DNA from: Callorhinus ursinus
Lineage: Eukaryota > Chordata > Mammalia > Carnivora > Otariidae
DNA length: 64,000 nt
Assembly (NCBI RefSeq): GCF_003265705.1
Contig: NW_020312902.1
Span: forward strand, 11,609,072-11,673,071
Direction of reading: 5' to 3'
In this document: one piece after another, positions 36,085 to 49,789 of the stretch
Position numbering within the stretch: the first letter of the stretch is position 1
How the letters are laid out: every line of letters begins with the position of its first letter
The notes under the pieces: model-generated
What the model was told of the DNA's origin: nothing
The model's database searches: none
What the model saw: only the letters and a program-made list of their open reading frames with translations
Made by a program: the position numbers and the translations under genes

Positions 36085-36370
36085 GTCATTAGTTGTGGTG
36101 TAGTGGTTCATATAATGGACCCTAGAGTTAGTCCGCCTGGCTTTAAATTCCAGCCAAGCCACATACTAGTTGTATGCCTTCAGACAGGTTTTATTTGTTG
36201 GTTTGCGTGTTATTAACCTCTCCATGATATAGTTTCCTCATGTCCAAAATAAAATAGAATGATTGTATCAATATCATAAGGTAGTTATGAAAAGAATCAA
36301 AACAAGCAAAGAACAGTGCCTGACACACAGCAAGCATTCGATAAATGTTAGTCTCATTGTTACCACTATT
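36085..36370 (+). repeat. MIR SINE, sense, nearly full length
   Basis: It preserves the family from start ('gtggtgtagtggttcatata') through 'tttcctcatgtcc' to the end ('cagtgcctgacacacagcaa', 'gcattcgataaatgttag'). Confidence 0.78.
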
Positions 36371-36404
36371 ACCTCTTTCAGATGACTTGGCATTGCCTTA
36401 TGCT

Positions 36405-36560
36405 GTCATTTGTCAACCCAACCAAAATTATTAAATGTCTGTTTTGTGCCAGATCTTTTTAAGAACTAGGAAGTAGAATAAAAATATAAGACATTGTCCT
36501 TTCTTTTAAGGATTGTGCAGTCTGGTAGAGGAGATGAATGTATATACAATCAACTACAGT
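36405..36560 (+). repeat. L2-like LINE fragment
   Basis: 'attaaatgtctgttttgtgc', 'cagatctttttaagaactag' and 'ggattgtgcagtctggtag' follow the L2 order. Confidence 0.5.
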
Positions 36561-39500
36561 ATAGAACTTATGTATCTTAATAGCTGTGTACATAGAACTC
36601 TCTCTTTGGGGATTCAATGAAGGCTTCATAGAGAAGCAAATATTTGTCAAAGGAGAAGGGAAAAAGAAGATAAAAACTGTCTTTCAGTGTATGTGTAGTG
36701 AGAAACCAGTGCTCATAGACCACAGTGCATACATAACTTTGATTTGCAAATATTAAATGAATTAAGCATGTGCCTATTTTGACTCTTAAAACATGCTAAT
36801 TTCCATTTATATCTGGCTGTGCTAGTTAGACCCAAAAAATGCCTTCATGACCCATTTGCATTATAATTCTAAAATAGTAACACAGTGTCTTTTCAATTGT
36901 TATAAACTTTTTTTCCATCTTGCTTATGAAATCAGGGGGGCAGTGGTGACATTATTAAGATTTAATTAATAAAAGTAAATGTTACCTTGTTACAGTTGAT
37001 TGATATTGATATATTCAGCATTTATCTTTACTGGTCATTCAGAACTACTGATGAGATTTGGAGGTACAATTTTAAGAAGTCAATTGATGCATTTTATTGA
37101 ACATTTGGCTTGTGCCCAGTTCTTTGAAAGCTCATCGATGACTGTTTAAAAAAAAAAAAGTGTGAACCTTATATTACCCTTATGTAGTTTACCATCCTGC
37201 TGCGGGGCTACAATTAAAGAACAGTGCAAGACAGAAGATGATGGATTGCATGGTACAAATGACAAAGGCTCTGAGAGTTTAGAGAGGAATGTAGTCTGGA
37301 TAGTCAGGAAAACAGCATGAGAGGAGCTTAAATCGCTCAGTGAAGCAGACTGGTATGACACAGGGTCATGACACTCACAACAGAAAAATATAATTTAGTT
37401 GAACCGACATTATTTAGTGCGAGGTGGTAGAGATACAAACACACATAAAACAGGGTGCTGTCTGCAAAAATGGAAATTGAAGGGAGAGCTAGGTACTTAG
37501 AGATGAGCGTAGGTTTACCCTGGTACAGGTACTACACCTTTCATTTCCTGAAATCTTAATAATTTGATAATATATATTACACATCTTACTCTTTTGCATT
37601 TTATAAGTGCTCCTTAAAGTGCTGCTTTGTTTATCCTAATTGTTGATTACGAAAATAATAGTTTCTTTAAATTTATTGAATGCTTAGGAGAGAGCCCAGA
37701 TTAGGGCAATAGGTGAATATCAGGGATGACACCTGGAATGAGAAGTATAGTCAAAGCAGGGACAAGAGAAACAGTGTAGCATTTGCAGGGAGTGGGGGGG
37801 GGTGGCCTCTGGTATTCCAGTGACTAGCAATTCATTGTTTCCCCTACTGCTACTTTCTCAAAGGGATCCGCATTCTCCTGAGAGAACGGCTACAGCTTCT
37901 TAGCCAATGCTGATCCTCGCTCATTCACCAAACACAGACTTCACTAGGATGGATGTAGCTTTAGAAGGTAAACCCATCCCACCTGACCTAAGTAATTGTA
38001 GTGTTTGAATTCCAGAGGATGTCCAGGAAAAACAAAAACAAAAAATGAATTTGAGCTGAGGAAAAAGATGTTGGATCATAGGAAGGCACTTGTCTGTATT
38101 GGAAGCAGTCTACTTTAATTTGAATTTATGTTATGTGGTATGTTTGTGGGTCTCTGCTCCTTACGCTTTATTAATGCCTTATTTAGCCAGCAGATTTACG
38201 TATTTTCTCCGCTGGCTATCACCGTCTTTGTTCCCTGGGCCCAAGCCCTTTGTGCTTCCATTTGGAAGTGTGTTACTGACATTTACAAACTCCCACCGAG
38301 GACTCAGTCAGTTACCACCATAGATGTCCATTGTTCCAAGAGAGCTGACCTTTATCCCTAGACACCAATTAAAATCTATTGCTATTCACCCCTGCAGTGC
38401 TTCCTGTAATTCTGGCTCATTGCCCAGTGTAACTGGTAGGATGCCTTCTTTTTAGTGTCATCTTCTTATTTTTGTTCCCAAACAAGAGTGACCTACAAAT
38501 GGAAATGCGTGCTTCTGGAAGAAAAAGAAGCAGACCATCAGAGTGGACAACTTTTCAGTTGTCTGTTGACAGTTTTCAGTTAATCACATTTTGTGTCGAT
38601 ACAAATGAAAACCTTAAATAAATAGTATAATTAGGCAAAATTTGGGATATTGCCTACAGGTTTATTCCACATTCACGTATCAGCAGAGTTCTCCAGTTAC
38701 TCTGTTGGGGGTGATTTGTGGCTAATTGCAGGGCTATTCTGCCCGAAGCATGGCTGGGCCTGCTCCATGGCAAGCTGACAGAGACCAAAGTCCCAGCTTG
38801 GGGGAAGCCAGCCGCCAAGCCCTCTCTGTACATGTCACATTGTCTGTGTTACCCGCATAATGCGAGGATGGTAGCCTTTTAGGCAAACTTAAGTTCCTTT
38901 CTGTAATGGATTTTGAGATCAGGGCGTTTAGTGCTGGAAGTAGTTTGTATGAGATCACAGATGCTTATCATAAAAAGATTGCTATTTCTGGCAGACCAGC
39001 AAATTAAGATGTGCTAGTTTGGGGAAACAAACATGGCCTTGTATTCAGAGGTATATCACCTCCTTTGCAACTCCTTCCACTCCTCTATATCCCTACCCTC
39101 TGTGTGCTGGGGGTATGATGATGCTGACATTTTAATGGTGTTTGAAGACAAATTCTAGTGACCCAGTTATTTTAGTAGAAAATGGCTATAGTGTAAACAT
39201 AGGGACAAGTGGCCCAAGAACAAGGTCTCTATACTCAGATTGAGACAAAAAGTCCTCATTTGCTTAAACTACATGGAGCTTGAAATTTGCCTTTCCCTGT
39301 TTAGTTTAAAATTCCAGAGCTAAGCAAGTTAAAGCTCGACAGAAAGCACTGTCCTCTTGTAGAAATAGCCTCTCCCTCCCACCTTGTCCGTGCACTGCTA
39401 GTGTGAACCAGAGTGAGAGAATGCAATTCTTTGATCTGGTTCCTGGAGTTGTACTGTGCTCCCCCTTTTCTCCTCTCTTTACTATTTGAAATTTTACAGA

Positions 39501-39938
39501 CTTGTGAAGGTTATACTTGGTATGAGGGCTTAAAATTTCCCAAGAGCCACTAACATTTCGCTTTTCCCACCCTGCAGCCTTGGTAGAGCCTGGGAGGGTA
39601 AAGCGGCGAGCAGGAAGCCACCTGGCTCCCTGGAGATCCATGTCAGCATTCCATTACCCGGAAACCAATGGAACCTGCTTAAGCTCATATGACAAAGCCC
39701 AGAAGATTATCAAACCCAAACCATTTGGCTCCATTTATTACAAATACAAACTTTCATCCATAGTTCATTATGTTCCTCCTATACAAACCCAACTCGGGAA
39801 TTACGAAGGACTCTGAAATAAATATGTGGGGGAGAGCGTGTTGAGATTGGATATTACCTATCTACAACTGCTTAGTTTGTTTCCCTCACTCCTCCCACCC
39901 TACCTTTTCCCCTTCCTTCCATAGTCTCTCCCTCTTTG

Positions 39939-39974
39939 TCATATAAATAAGCTTTCCAAAGCTTATTTATATGA
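39939..39974. repeat. 36-bp perfect inverted repeat (hairpin)
   Basis: Each arm is 17 bp (tcatataaataagcttt) with a 2-base CC spacer at 39956-39957. The arms pair without a mismatch. No repeat family is recognised around it. Confidence 0.93.
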
Positions 39975-40045
39975 GAGAGTAAGAGAGAGTAACAAGACCA
40001 CCTTATATATTTCTCACAGAATATATTTTCAAAATGATTACAAAA

Positions 40046-40046
<1 letters not shown>

Positions 40047-40077
<31 letters not shown>
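40047..40077. repeat. (TG)n microsatellite
   Basis: About 15 uninterrupted TG units. Confidence 0.95.
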
Positions 40078-40080
<3 letters not shown>

Positions 40081-41616
40081 CATGGCATGCCTACAGAAAC
40101 AATGGGTGGGGAGGAAAGTTATAATATTTTATACCTGAGACCTTGTTAATAACTGGTGGTCTTTAACTAGAACCCAGGTCTTTGCATTTCTGGTCTGCGT
40201 TCCTTCCATCATAGTTCACCATCTCCTAAATATTGCCCCAGTTGTCTTGTCTGGGAGGTTACTCTGTCATAGTATCCTTGAGACTAAGTGCTGATTCGTT
40301 TCTAGACCTTTAATAAATTTCATGTTTGAAATATGAATTATATAATCTCAGATAAAATGCAAAGCACAGAGAAAACGTAAAGGCAAACCGTGTGTCACAT
40401 TTGAAATCAGCTTGTATAAAATCATTTGGCTTCCTGCTTATCATTTCATGATAATAGGCTTGGCAGCTTTACAGGATAAACCTGATACTTTTAGAAATCT
40501 GCAAAAGGACTCCATATATACAGTCCCAAGGAAACTTCCTTTTAACCCCAATTGAATCAGACTAGATTTTCTCTGGCAGGAGGATGGACAGAGTAACCCT
40601 CATAGTGCCTTTGTACTCTGCCATGCCGCCTGTGACTGGCACTATTCCTTGTGCTGGCTCTGACCTCTCCTGGGGGCCCAGTAGGCTCTCTCTGTTGACT
40701 CGCGGTGTCTTTTTATGAACTCTGGGTTGTTATTTTCCATGAGAGGGAATGCATATCAGAAACGCACTTCTCCTGCCATCACCCCTGTGGCCAGTGACCT
40801 GAGGAGCAAAACAACTAGCCAATGTTTGGCGCAAGGATCTACTGAGAAGTAGACTCCGTTGTCCTGGAGCGTGCTCCCTGGAGAAATCTCACCTGAGGAA
40901 TGGTTCCAACCTCATTGCCTGTACACATTGCAGTGGACTTGTTCTTCCCCTTGTACAGCTATAATCATGGGCTCTGATTAGAACTTGTGACTCCATCATT
41001 GCATTTTTAAAATTTGAAATATACCACCATTAAATCTCTAGACACCAGCTTTTTCTGCAGAGGCTACTACTCCCTCTCAGTTCCTTAGATATTCTCTTCT
41101 TCCAAGCAATTTCCTCTGTAACAGCAGTGCCAAAAAAAAAAAAAAATACCCTGTTAAGATTTGACACATGGGCCCAAGTATATAAACTTACGGACTGCCC
41201 CCCCTCACTTGTTTTTTCACGTTTTTCTATATCAAATGTATAAAAGAAAGTATGAACATTATAAAAGGAAGAGATGAAAAAAGTATTAGAAAGGAAGTTG
41301 TTTCAACTAGACCTGAATTGGAACCCAAAATCTTCCTTTGCCTTTTGAGCTAAGAAGTATTTGGAGTAACCCAGACTCTCACACTTGTCAAAGAAGTAAT
41401 AGAACAGTAGGCTTCCTGCTTCTCAAATCAGGCAATACAATAAACTGTAAGCTGTAAGATACACGTAGATGAAATGTACTGAGAACATTGCCATGTATGA
41501 GGATAGTTGATGCAGAAACAGAACAAACAGAACAAAACTCTGAAATCAGCAGGGAAAGCACCATAAACTCCATTTTAACTTTGAGAAAAGTAAGGGTCAA
41601 AAAGTGAGTTGTCCAG

Positions 41617-41805
41617 GGGCACCTGGGTGGCTCAGTTGCTTAAGCAACTCTTGATTTCGGCTCAGGCATGATCTCAGGGTCATGAGATCAAGCCCTGCAT
41701 CAGGCTCTGCATTGGGCATGGAGCTGCTTGGGATTATCTCTCCCTTTCTCTCTCTGCCCCTTCTCCCTCTCCCCCACTCATGGGTGCTCTCTCTCAAAGA
41801 AAAAA
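41617..41805 (+). mobile_element. Can-SINE, sense
   Basis: It has the 'ggcacctgggtggctcag' head, then 'ggctcaggcatgatctcagg' and a CT-rich tail with an A run. An imperfect target-site duplication (aaagt...tgtccag) lies at 41601-41616 and 41806-41820. Confidence 0.93.
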
Positions 41806-41820
41806 AAAGTAGCTGTCCAG

Positions 41821-44297
41821 GTCATGTAGCTGGTAATGCACATAGATTTGGCAGCATGTCTGCAGATTTTCCTGAGCTTCTTAGTTAATATTCACCCTCC
41901 CTATGTACTAAATAGAGTATAGTCTCTCTAGAGCCACAGTTATTTCCTGTAAGAGGGCATGGGGGACAATAGCATCTGCTCAAGGAAGTGAGCGGTAACA
42001 GTAGTTCTGGTTTTTAGCCATTTATAGAAGAATGCGGTAGCTTGAATGTTTTACTGTCTGTTACCTGATATATGTGAAAATCCTTAAAAATACATCCACC
42101 TGCCTTTCAGGAATTAGTGGAATGAAGTAGCCAAATTAGTACTAAGTTCCTAAGCCTCCACACATATTAGATATAGGATCATCTAGGGAGATTGTTGAAA
42201 TGTAGATTCTGGGTCAGAAGCTCTGAGAACCTGTGTGTTAACCGGCAGACCCCGCCTCTCCATCTCCCCGTAACACTGCTGCACACAGACCTCGGGCCAC
42301 ACTTTGTCCAACAGGAAAGAGCTGCACTAACAGTAAGGTATCATTTTTCAGTGACTCTCTTGGTTTCATTTTTGTCTATAGAAGTAAAATAAATTGGTAC
42401 AGTTCTTGGCATTGGTGACACAAGTATATTTAAGTTACGTGTTTGGAACCAGCCGCCCTCTGCTGGACGATGGAAGATTTGATGTGAAATTAGACTTTCT
42501 CACCATGTGTCCCTTTGACAATTAAAACTGGATTCATCATTCCCCTCACAGAAAGACAACTGTATATGCATTTAGTGGCTGAGTGGGATAAAGGTCAAGA
42601 GCATGTAGACACACTCAGGGCAGTTTTGAGATTCAAGGACATGGGTTTAAGAATCTTTGGTAGGAAATTAGGAAACACAAGGTACAGGCAGCAGGTTGCC
42701 CTTCTGCTCTTCCAGCTAAGAATGAAATAAATAGGGGCTGGGATAAATAATTCTTAGTCACTTTAGTGCATAGTGCTGCTTACTAGCAATTTAACTTTGC
42801 AGAGCTGTGGGGAGGCTACTATTACAGCGTTTCAGAGATATTTGTTTAGCTCAGGGAGGGGGCTTCTTGAAATTTTACTTGTTGAGAGTTCCGCTCCATT
42901 ATTCCAGGGTTCTGACTTCATTCCTTCGCCCAGCAAGTGGCTCTGTGTTGGTATGAAACACGGGCGCCCACAGAGGCTGCCTAGATAAAAGCTGCTGTTC
43001 CTAGAGTTCAGGAGAGAGGAACATTTAAAAAAAAAATAGCAGGTATTTTTTGAAAAGCAGAATGGGGAATGAATTCGAACACATGCCATTGTTTGCAAGA
43101 TGAATGACAGGAGGGGGATCATCGCTTTGAGTTTGGACCAATGAAAGCGTAGTTTTAAGGAAGCATGGCAGTGTGAACTCTCACCTGTCACTGAACTTGA
43201 ACCCATCCCAACTCCCAAAAGAAAGAAAGATGGTCGTGAACATGAGTACTTTTTACTTCATGTCTCTCAGGCCTCGCCTTCCATACCTACAAACACGAGA
43301 TCAGTGAAATAAAAAATTAAGGAAGAAAAGGACCAATGTGAGTTGGAAAAAGAGACAGATACAAATACACAGAGAGGGTTCCCTCACTTTAATCCAGAGC
43401 CAGATGCTCATATTGGCCTCCCATACAGATTCTGGAGTTCTTGTTCGTACTGAAGGAGAGTCTATGAAGGCTGTAAAATGAATGGAAGAATAAATGGTTT
43501 AGATACCACCAGATGCCCCCTTTCCAGTCCTTTGTACTCAGCAGCTCAGCCTTCCTCTGACCCAGCCTTGCCAAAGCTTAGCTGTCACTCATCTCCTTTT
43601 TGCAGTTTGGCTGTCAAGTTTTTCAGGTTCCTGTGGTGACAAGTGGAACTGAATAGGGCTGGGAGGGGGATCCTGGCACAAGAGGGCCTTCCTGGGAGAC
43701 CAGTGTGGATCAGGTCCCACTATCTTCTCCAAAGGGCAGCCTGCCTGCAGAGCAGATCAGCCAAGGGAAGACTAAGTTCCTCCATCTCTGGCACCTGCGG
43801 TATCTGTGCCAAGCCCCGAGTCAGGCTTCATTTCTCATATCCAGGAACTTGGAGGAGACTTTTAGTCTGGGAGGGATTTGTTTGTTTGTTTTGATTATAT
43901 ACCTATATAGTCTTTCCCTAGCCCCCCACTCCCACCCCCAAAAGCAAGAAAGTTAGCAGGCAAGAAAGAAAGGAAGGGAGAAAATTTGCCTTGGCTCGAA
44001 AAAAAAATATGCGAAGATTGAATTTGAGTCTGATGACTTGGCTCAAATCCCATATCTTGTTTTCTTTACAACTGGCAGTAAAATGGACAACTGCTTCAAA
44101 ACCATCTCAGCTTTTCTCTGAACAAGTTCAATATCCTTTTTATTTCCTTTTGCTCTTCTGTGTTAGCTCTTAAAGTCCTGTAGCAAAACGAGAAGCAGTA
44201 TGATTGCTGGATGTGACAGTGAGAATGGGCAGAATAAATCAGGGGAAGTGGTACCTTTGTCCCACCTACATTTAGGCGATGCTGAAGGGTAGTTAAG
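41821..44297. other. Intronic stretch
   Basis: No exon is visible. The stretch 42125-42330 resembles an old hAT-type MER fragment ('gagattgttgaaatgtagat tctgggtcag'), with low confidence. The 128-codon antisense open frame at 42832-43218 has no recognisable product. Confidence 0.45.
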
Positions 44298-44311
44298 AGT
44301 GTGACTCCTAG

Positions 44312-44493
44312 GGGCACCTGAGTGGCTCAGTCAAAGGTCTGCCTTTAGCTCAGGTCATGATCCCGGGGTCCTGTTCAGCAGGGAATCTACTTCTCCCTCT
44401 CCCTCTGCCCCTCCCCCTGCTGGTGCTCTCTTTCTCTCTCTTTTCCCCCCTCTCTCTCTCTCTCTCAAATAAATAAATAAAATCTTAAAAAAT
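44312..44493 (+). mobile_element. Can-SINE, sense
   Basis: It begins 'gggcacctgagtggctcag' and lacks part of the tRNA-like region. It has CT-rich runs and the (AAAT)n 'aaaatctt' tail. A 14-bp target-site duplication with one difference (agtgtgactcctag) lies at 44298-44311 and 44494-44507. Confidence 0.95.
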
Positions 44494-44507
44494 AGTGTGG
44501 CTCCTAG

Positions 44508-47500
44508 AAACAACCAACCTCTACTCCATACCCCAACTTCAGTGACACTGGTGTGTGTGCTTGAGGATGTACTTCTCTGTGTGGCAGGGAAGATGACATG
44601 GATGGAGGGGTGTGGTGACAAAGTATATGGTGAATACTCCTGAGTACTGTGTTCTAGATCTTTCTTTCAAGGTACCAGCTTTTGCCTTTTGTGAACTCAA
44701 AAGCCAGTGGACATTTCATTCTGATGTACCTTTTGTAGGAAAAACTCAAAGTGCAATTGCAAAGAATTTTTTTCCGTGTGTGTGTGTGTTTGTGTGTGTG
44801 TAAGACAAGCTATACTTGCTATTGCAGGTCATTTTTGCTACAAGGTGCAGATGGTCCTATTTTAGGCACGTATGGACTAGTAGCACCAGCCTTTGGAAAA
44901 GAAGCCAAGAGAGATTATAATCATTCATTCTGAGTTGTAGAGTAGATTCATTTCAGAACCAATAACAGCATCCAAAATGTCTTATTCTATCTGGGAAATG
45001 GAGAAAGTACTAATTCTTCTGCCTCAGGATTATTAAAAGAGTAAAATGCAGTCATATATGAAAAGATGGTTTGATATTTCAAAACTAAGGTTCAGATGTA
45101 CAAGATCAGTGTTTTCATAATTACTTCCAAGACAGCGTTTTGGAAAAATGATGGGGAAGGAAACTGTGCTTTATATGGAAAAGGCATTAGTTGAGGTATG
45201 GAGAAACATGTATGTGAGAAAAAAAGAGTAAGAAGCAGATTCCTCTAGGATTACATCTGGCACGGGTGCCTGGGTTTTTGCAAAATTGTGAAAGTGCCAC
45301 CTACAGAGTAGGGGGAATTTTAGAGAACAAAAATCTCTAACTGGGATGTAGGTAGCAGACTCTTCTGATTTTAATTACCACTCCAGCTAACAAAAGACAC
45401 CCTCTCATCACTTTGCCTTAAATATTCTCTTGTCTGATGTACATGCAAAGCCACACAGTTTTGGGTGCTGCTGTTTCTTTACCTGTGAATAGAGATAATA
45501 GCACATTTCCTTTTAGCTCACTGCACAGGGGCAAGGACCAGGAAATGACAAACACAAGGGATGCATATTTATTGAGCTAAATTCAGTATTTTTCAACTGT
45601 ATTTATACCACAGGGAAGAAACTTGGGGAAGGGTTTTGAAGGACTCGGGAAGAGAAAAAGTTTTGAGCCCAATCTTGGCCAATGGGAAGATTTAAAGAAT
45701 GCTCTGACCTTGTCAACCAAGGAGGGAATCATGGCAGATCACAAAGGAGGCTGTGGGGATGGGGCGCACCATACAGATTCTCTGTATCACTTAGCTCCCC
45801 GAACTGCTTTGCCACAAAGTAGTTGGAGCCCTGAAGCTGGTATTTTATTGGCCGAGGAGCCCAAGAAGACTGCATGGGAAGAGGTTTTTGTTACAAAGTG
45901 CCTGGTGGAATGCAATTACTTGGAATGGAATCTGGCCAGGGCAGTTGCTGTTAATATCACTTACCCTTGCAGAAAGTTTCCAGGGAGCCTTCCTAGCTCT
46001 GAGTGGTCAGGACCTCTGTTTTACATCTTAGTGAAGAGCCTGCAAAACCATACAGCCAGAAATCAGCCGCCAAGAAAAATCACTGTTCTTACATCCATCT
46101 GTAAACTCAACATCTGAGCCCACAGGTGAGGAGCAGGCTGTCAAAGCCGTCCCCATGCTAAGTCAGTGAAACAGTTTATTATAGCATGTCTTCGGTGCCA
46201 TTTCAATAGAGGTCTACATTTTCAAGAGGGGCACCTTCTCATTCACTGTTACTTTTTGGTCTCCATCCTGACCACAAACATTAGGAAGAGAAAGTTTTGT
46301 TTTGTTTTGTTTTGTTTTGTTTTAATCCAGCCCTGCGTTCTTCTTACTGATGGAACCACTCTCATCCTCACCTCCCCTTCCTCCTCCTTTCTCCAGAGCG
46401 ATTGTCATGTCAGCAGAGCGCCTTTTGAGAGTGTCATTGACCTACCTTTCAGTACAAGCGAAGAGGCCTCTGGAGTAATCTGAAGAGAAAGATGGGAAAG
46501 AAAGGGAAACCACCAAGTTGGGGTCCCTTGAGTTAATCTCATTGTGCTGAATTTCCAAGGGAAGAAGGATGGTACACATAGGTGCTTTTCTCCCATGTTC
46601 AGGGCTATGAAAATTAAAATACAATTTCTCAGTTCCACTTATAGCATGATGTGGGACAGGATGTTGAAAAGAGCCAAGCAGTTATGCATTTGTCATGGGT
46701 AATGGGGAAGGTGGAGTTGTCCTCTTTATTTAAAGGGTGGCTTCTTCAATCAGATGGGCTCTAGTCCCACAGGACTTTGCTTGCCTTAAATTCGTAGTTT
46801 CACCATTGTTCTGAATACCCAAGTGTAGAGGTTGCTACATGAAACACTCTTTTCTCTATTTCCTTTAGATTACTATGATATGTGATATATATATATGTAT
46901 TATATATAAAATATTGTATGCATTATTAATACACACACACACACACACAGGGGGGAAAAAAGCTAATAAATGCTATACCCAAATGCCACATGGGTATATA
47001 AATCCATTTCTGATGGCATGAGTTCACTATTGGGAGTTCTGAATGACAAGCCAGTCAATGGGCCGAGTGGCCTTAGGCAACTTGTCTTATCTTCCTGGGA
47101 TGTGGGAATAAAATAGCGTCATAAGATTTTTTTTTTTTTTAATGAGTTAAATGGATAGTAACCTTAAGATCTCATATAAATGCGAGGGGGTTCTTTCTAC
47201 TCAACATATTCTGGTTCCTTCGATGTCTGCTACAATCTGGTCTCTTCAACTGACCTTTGCTTTGTAAGACTTAAGTAGTAATTCGTAGCTTCTGGCCTCT
47301 GCGTGGGGTTCCTGAAGGTAATAGATTCCAAGCCTTACCTCTTCCCGGAGTAAGTTAATCCTTTACAAATCTCCACAGTTAATGCCTTATCATCCTTATC
47401 AGGCTTTCTGATACTTGTTAGATAATACCCTTTAATCTAACCAATTGATTTGTTATCTCAAAACACCATTGTAGTCTAATTTGCAGCAATGATATCCATT

Positions 47501-48014
47501 AATAAGTGAATCCAGTGAATAAACTTAAATGCTATATATTGAGATAAAACACCTTTTCAAGTCCTTTGGAAGACCTGGGGAGTGATAAATCTGTAGTGCT
47601 GAGGAAGGCTGAAAAGGTTATGACAATTGGATCTTGAGGTTGATACAAATGGCTTTAAAATTCAATTTCTTGTATTTATAGTTTGCACATAATCTTAGGG
47701 CCTCACTGAAAGGTCATTCTGAAAATACTGAATAACTGGAGCTAGTTTGCATAAGTAAATATAAATGAATTCTCCTTTCTTAGTGCATTCATATCCCATA
47801 GAATGGGTTCTCTATCTTCAGAACAGTGATGTTCTTTCCCAGAACACCTCCTTTAATTCTCAGTACACCTCTGTGCTCTGGGATCTGCTGTAATGTGATA
47901 TGTTCATGGAGAGATCCACATATATTAGTGTTTTTTGTGTGTGCACCATGCTCTCTAGGGGATTTCAGTGCTCTGTGGAAGTGGATTTTCTAGACAACCT
48001 TAGCTTGGCTTTTA
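44508..48014. other. Intronic stretch
   Basis: It holds an imperfect TG repeat (44776-44802), a weak MIR (45460-45560), a (GTTTT)n run (46287-46323), a TA/CA repeat (46880-46951) and a 164-codon open frame at 45623-46117 that I do not recognise. No splice-bounded exon is apparent. Confidence 0.5.
46880..46951. repeat. TA-rich tract followed by (AC)n
   Basis: Interrupted TA units lead into about 10 AC units at 46931-46950. Confidence 0.9.
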
Positions 48015-48030
48015 GAAGACAATAGTGCCT

Positions 48031-48215
48031 GGGGCACCTGGGTGGCTCAGTTGGTTCAGCATCTGACTCTTGATTTGGGCTCTGGTCATGATCTCAGGCT
48101 GATATCGAGCCCCAGGTGGGGCTCCATGCTTGGCGTGGAGCCTGCTTGAGATTCTCCCTTTGCCCTCCCCCCGCCTTGCACTCACACGGGAGCACTCTCT
48201 CTAAATCTCAGAATC
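48031..48215 (+). mobile_element. Can-SINE, sense, tail lost
   Basis: The head 'ggggcacctgggtggctcag' and 'ggtcatgatctcaggctgat' identify it. The poly-A is eroded to 'aatctcagaatc'. A 16-bp target-site duplication with two differences lies at 48015-48030 and 48216-48231. It is one of the older copies. Confidence 0.93.
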
Positions 48216-48633
48216 AAGGACAATACTGCCTTTCTTTTATTTTACTTAAAAAATATTTCAAAATTATATTCTCACCTTATTAAAGAAAATACTCTAGATT
48301 TGTTACTTCCTTCATTATATGAACTTTAAATATATTTTTCTTTACAATGGTTGTGGTATATAAATTTCCTTTATTGATTGAATTTTCTTTCTTTATTTTT
48401 TGTTGTGGCTAACCTGCTTGCCTCTGTTTACCACATGGAAAAATTTCTCCTTAGATAAATAATTTCCTCTAGCTACGCTATTAAGGTTTTCATTTTGCTA
48501 CTTTTAATAAGGAATTTTCAAATCTGAGATGGGAAAGAAATGAAAATTTTATAAAGGTTTAAATTGAAACAATTATATTTTGATTAGCTTCTTATGACAG
48601 TGAAGGACTTCTGTGGCCCTCTTAACTAGTACT

Positions 48634-49098
48634 GATGAGTGGATAAAGGAGATGTGAAATTGTGTGTGTGTAAACTGGAATATCACTTAGCCATCAAAGA
48701 GTGAAATCTTGCCATTTGCAACAATGCGGTTGGAGCTAGAATGTATTATGCTAAGTGAAATATGTCAGTCAGAAAAAGACAAGTACTATATGATTTCGCT
48801 CGTATGTGGAATTTAAGGAACAAAACAGATGAACATAGGGGAAGGAAAAAAAGAGAGGGAGGCAAACCATAAGAGACTCTTTAAATATAGAGAACAAACT
48901 GAGGGTCACTGGAGGGGAGGTGGGTAGGGGCTGTGCTAGAGGGGTGATGGGGATTAAGGAGGGCATTTGTGATACGTAAGTGATGGATCACTAAATTCTA
49001 ATTCTAATTCTACTCCTGAAACCAGTATTGCACTATATGTTAACTAACTAGAACTTAAATAAAACTTGAAATAAAAAAAAGAAAGGAAAGAAAGACAA
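48634..49098 (+). mobile_element. LINE-1 3' end, sense, 5'-truncated
   Basis: It starts in the ORF2 C-terminal region ('gccatttgcaacaatgcggt', 'gagctagaatgtattatgct'; Can-L1 style) and runs through the 3'UTR to 'aataaaacttgaaataaaaa' and a degraded A-rich tail. A short target-site duplication (aactagtact / aactagtgct) lies at 48624-48633 and 49099-49108. It is in the same orientation as the host gene, unlike the two other large L1 pieces. Confidence 0.88.
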
Positions 49099-49789
49099 AA
49101 CTAGTGCTTTGCCTGCTAACCTGTAGTAGCTCTCTACCAACGAGGTACATTCTTTCTAAATGACATAAATTTTCACTGCCTGGCTGTTCATTCCTTTCCC
49201 ATAACACTTCAGATAGCAGTATTTGCTTACCACTGACGCATCACGGATGCGATTCTAGCTTGATTCACCCGAACTTCTAGGATACAGCTTTGCTATAGTG
49301 ATGTCTATATTTGAAGGTCTGCATAGGCTCTTCAGAGTGGAGTCACCCCATGTACTTGAAGCAGAGAAGAAGTGGGTACATTCTGAGTGAAAAAGAGAAA
49401 CAAGGTGCAATCTTCCTGCATGTAGTTCCATCCTCCCTTTGACCTCGAAATGAAAGTGTTGGAGCCCCACTGAGATGGGCCTTGCTTCTCTCAGTATGGC
49501 ATTCCTACGCTGGGTAAGAGCCTTCTGTTGAAGAAGGTGCATGGCCCCAAATCACACCTCATTCCTCTACTGGTGACGCTGGGCTAGATAACTTGATGTG
49601 GTTCCCACTCTGGTGTGGGGATATTCATGATGGACTTGAAAGGGTAAGAGGAAATATTTCTGAAGAAGGGAGACAGATTCTACCACAGGGTTTCAAATTG
49701 CTTTCAGGCCACTCAGCTGTATCTGTCAAGGTTATATGGGCATGTACCAAGCTTCCAGCTCTGTCACAGACTAGGCTGTACTCCGTAAA

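Larger units (their letters stand above)
35289..41600. other. Intronic stretch
   Basis: No exon is visible. It has a MIR (36085-36370), an L2-like piece (36405-36560), the palindrome at 39939 and a TG repeat at 40047. The rest shows nothing I can name. Confidence 0.5.

Noticed and set aside
42832..43218. 128-codon antisense open frame
   Set aside because: No recognisable domain or splice context; an expected chance length for a sequence of this size.
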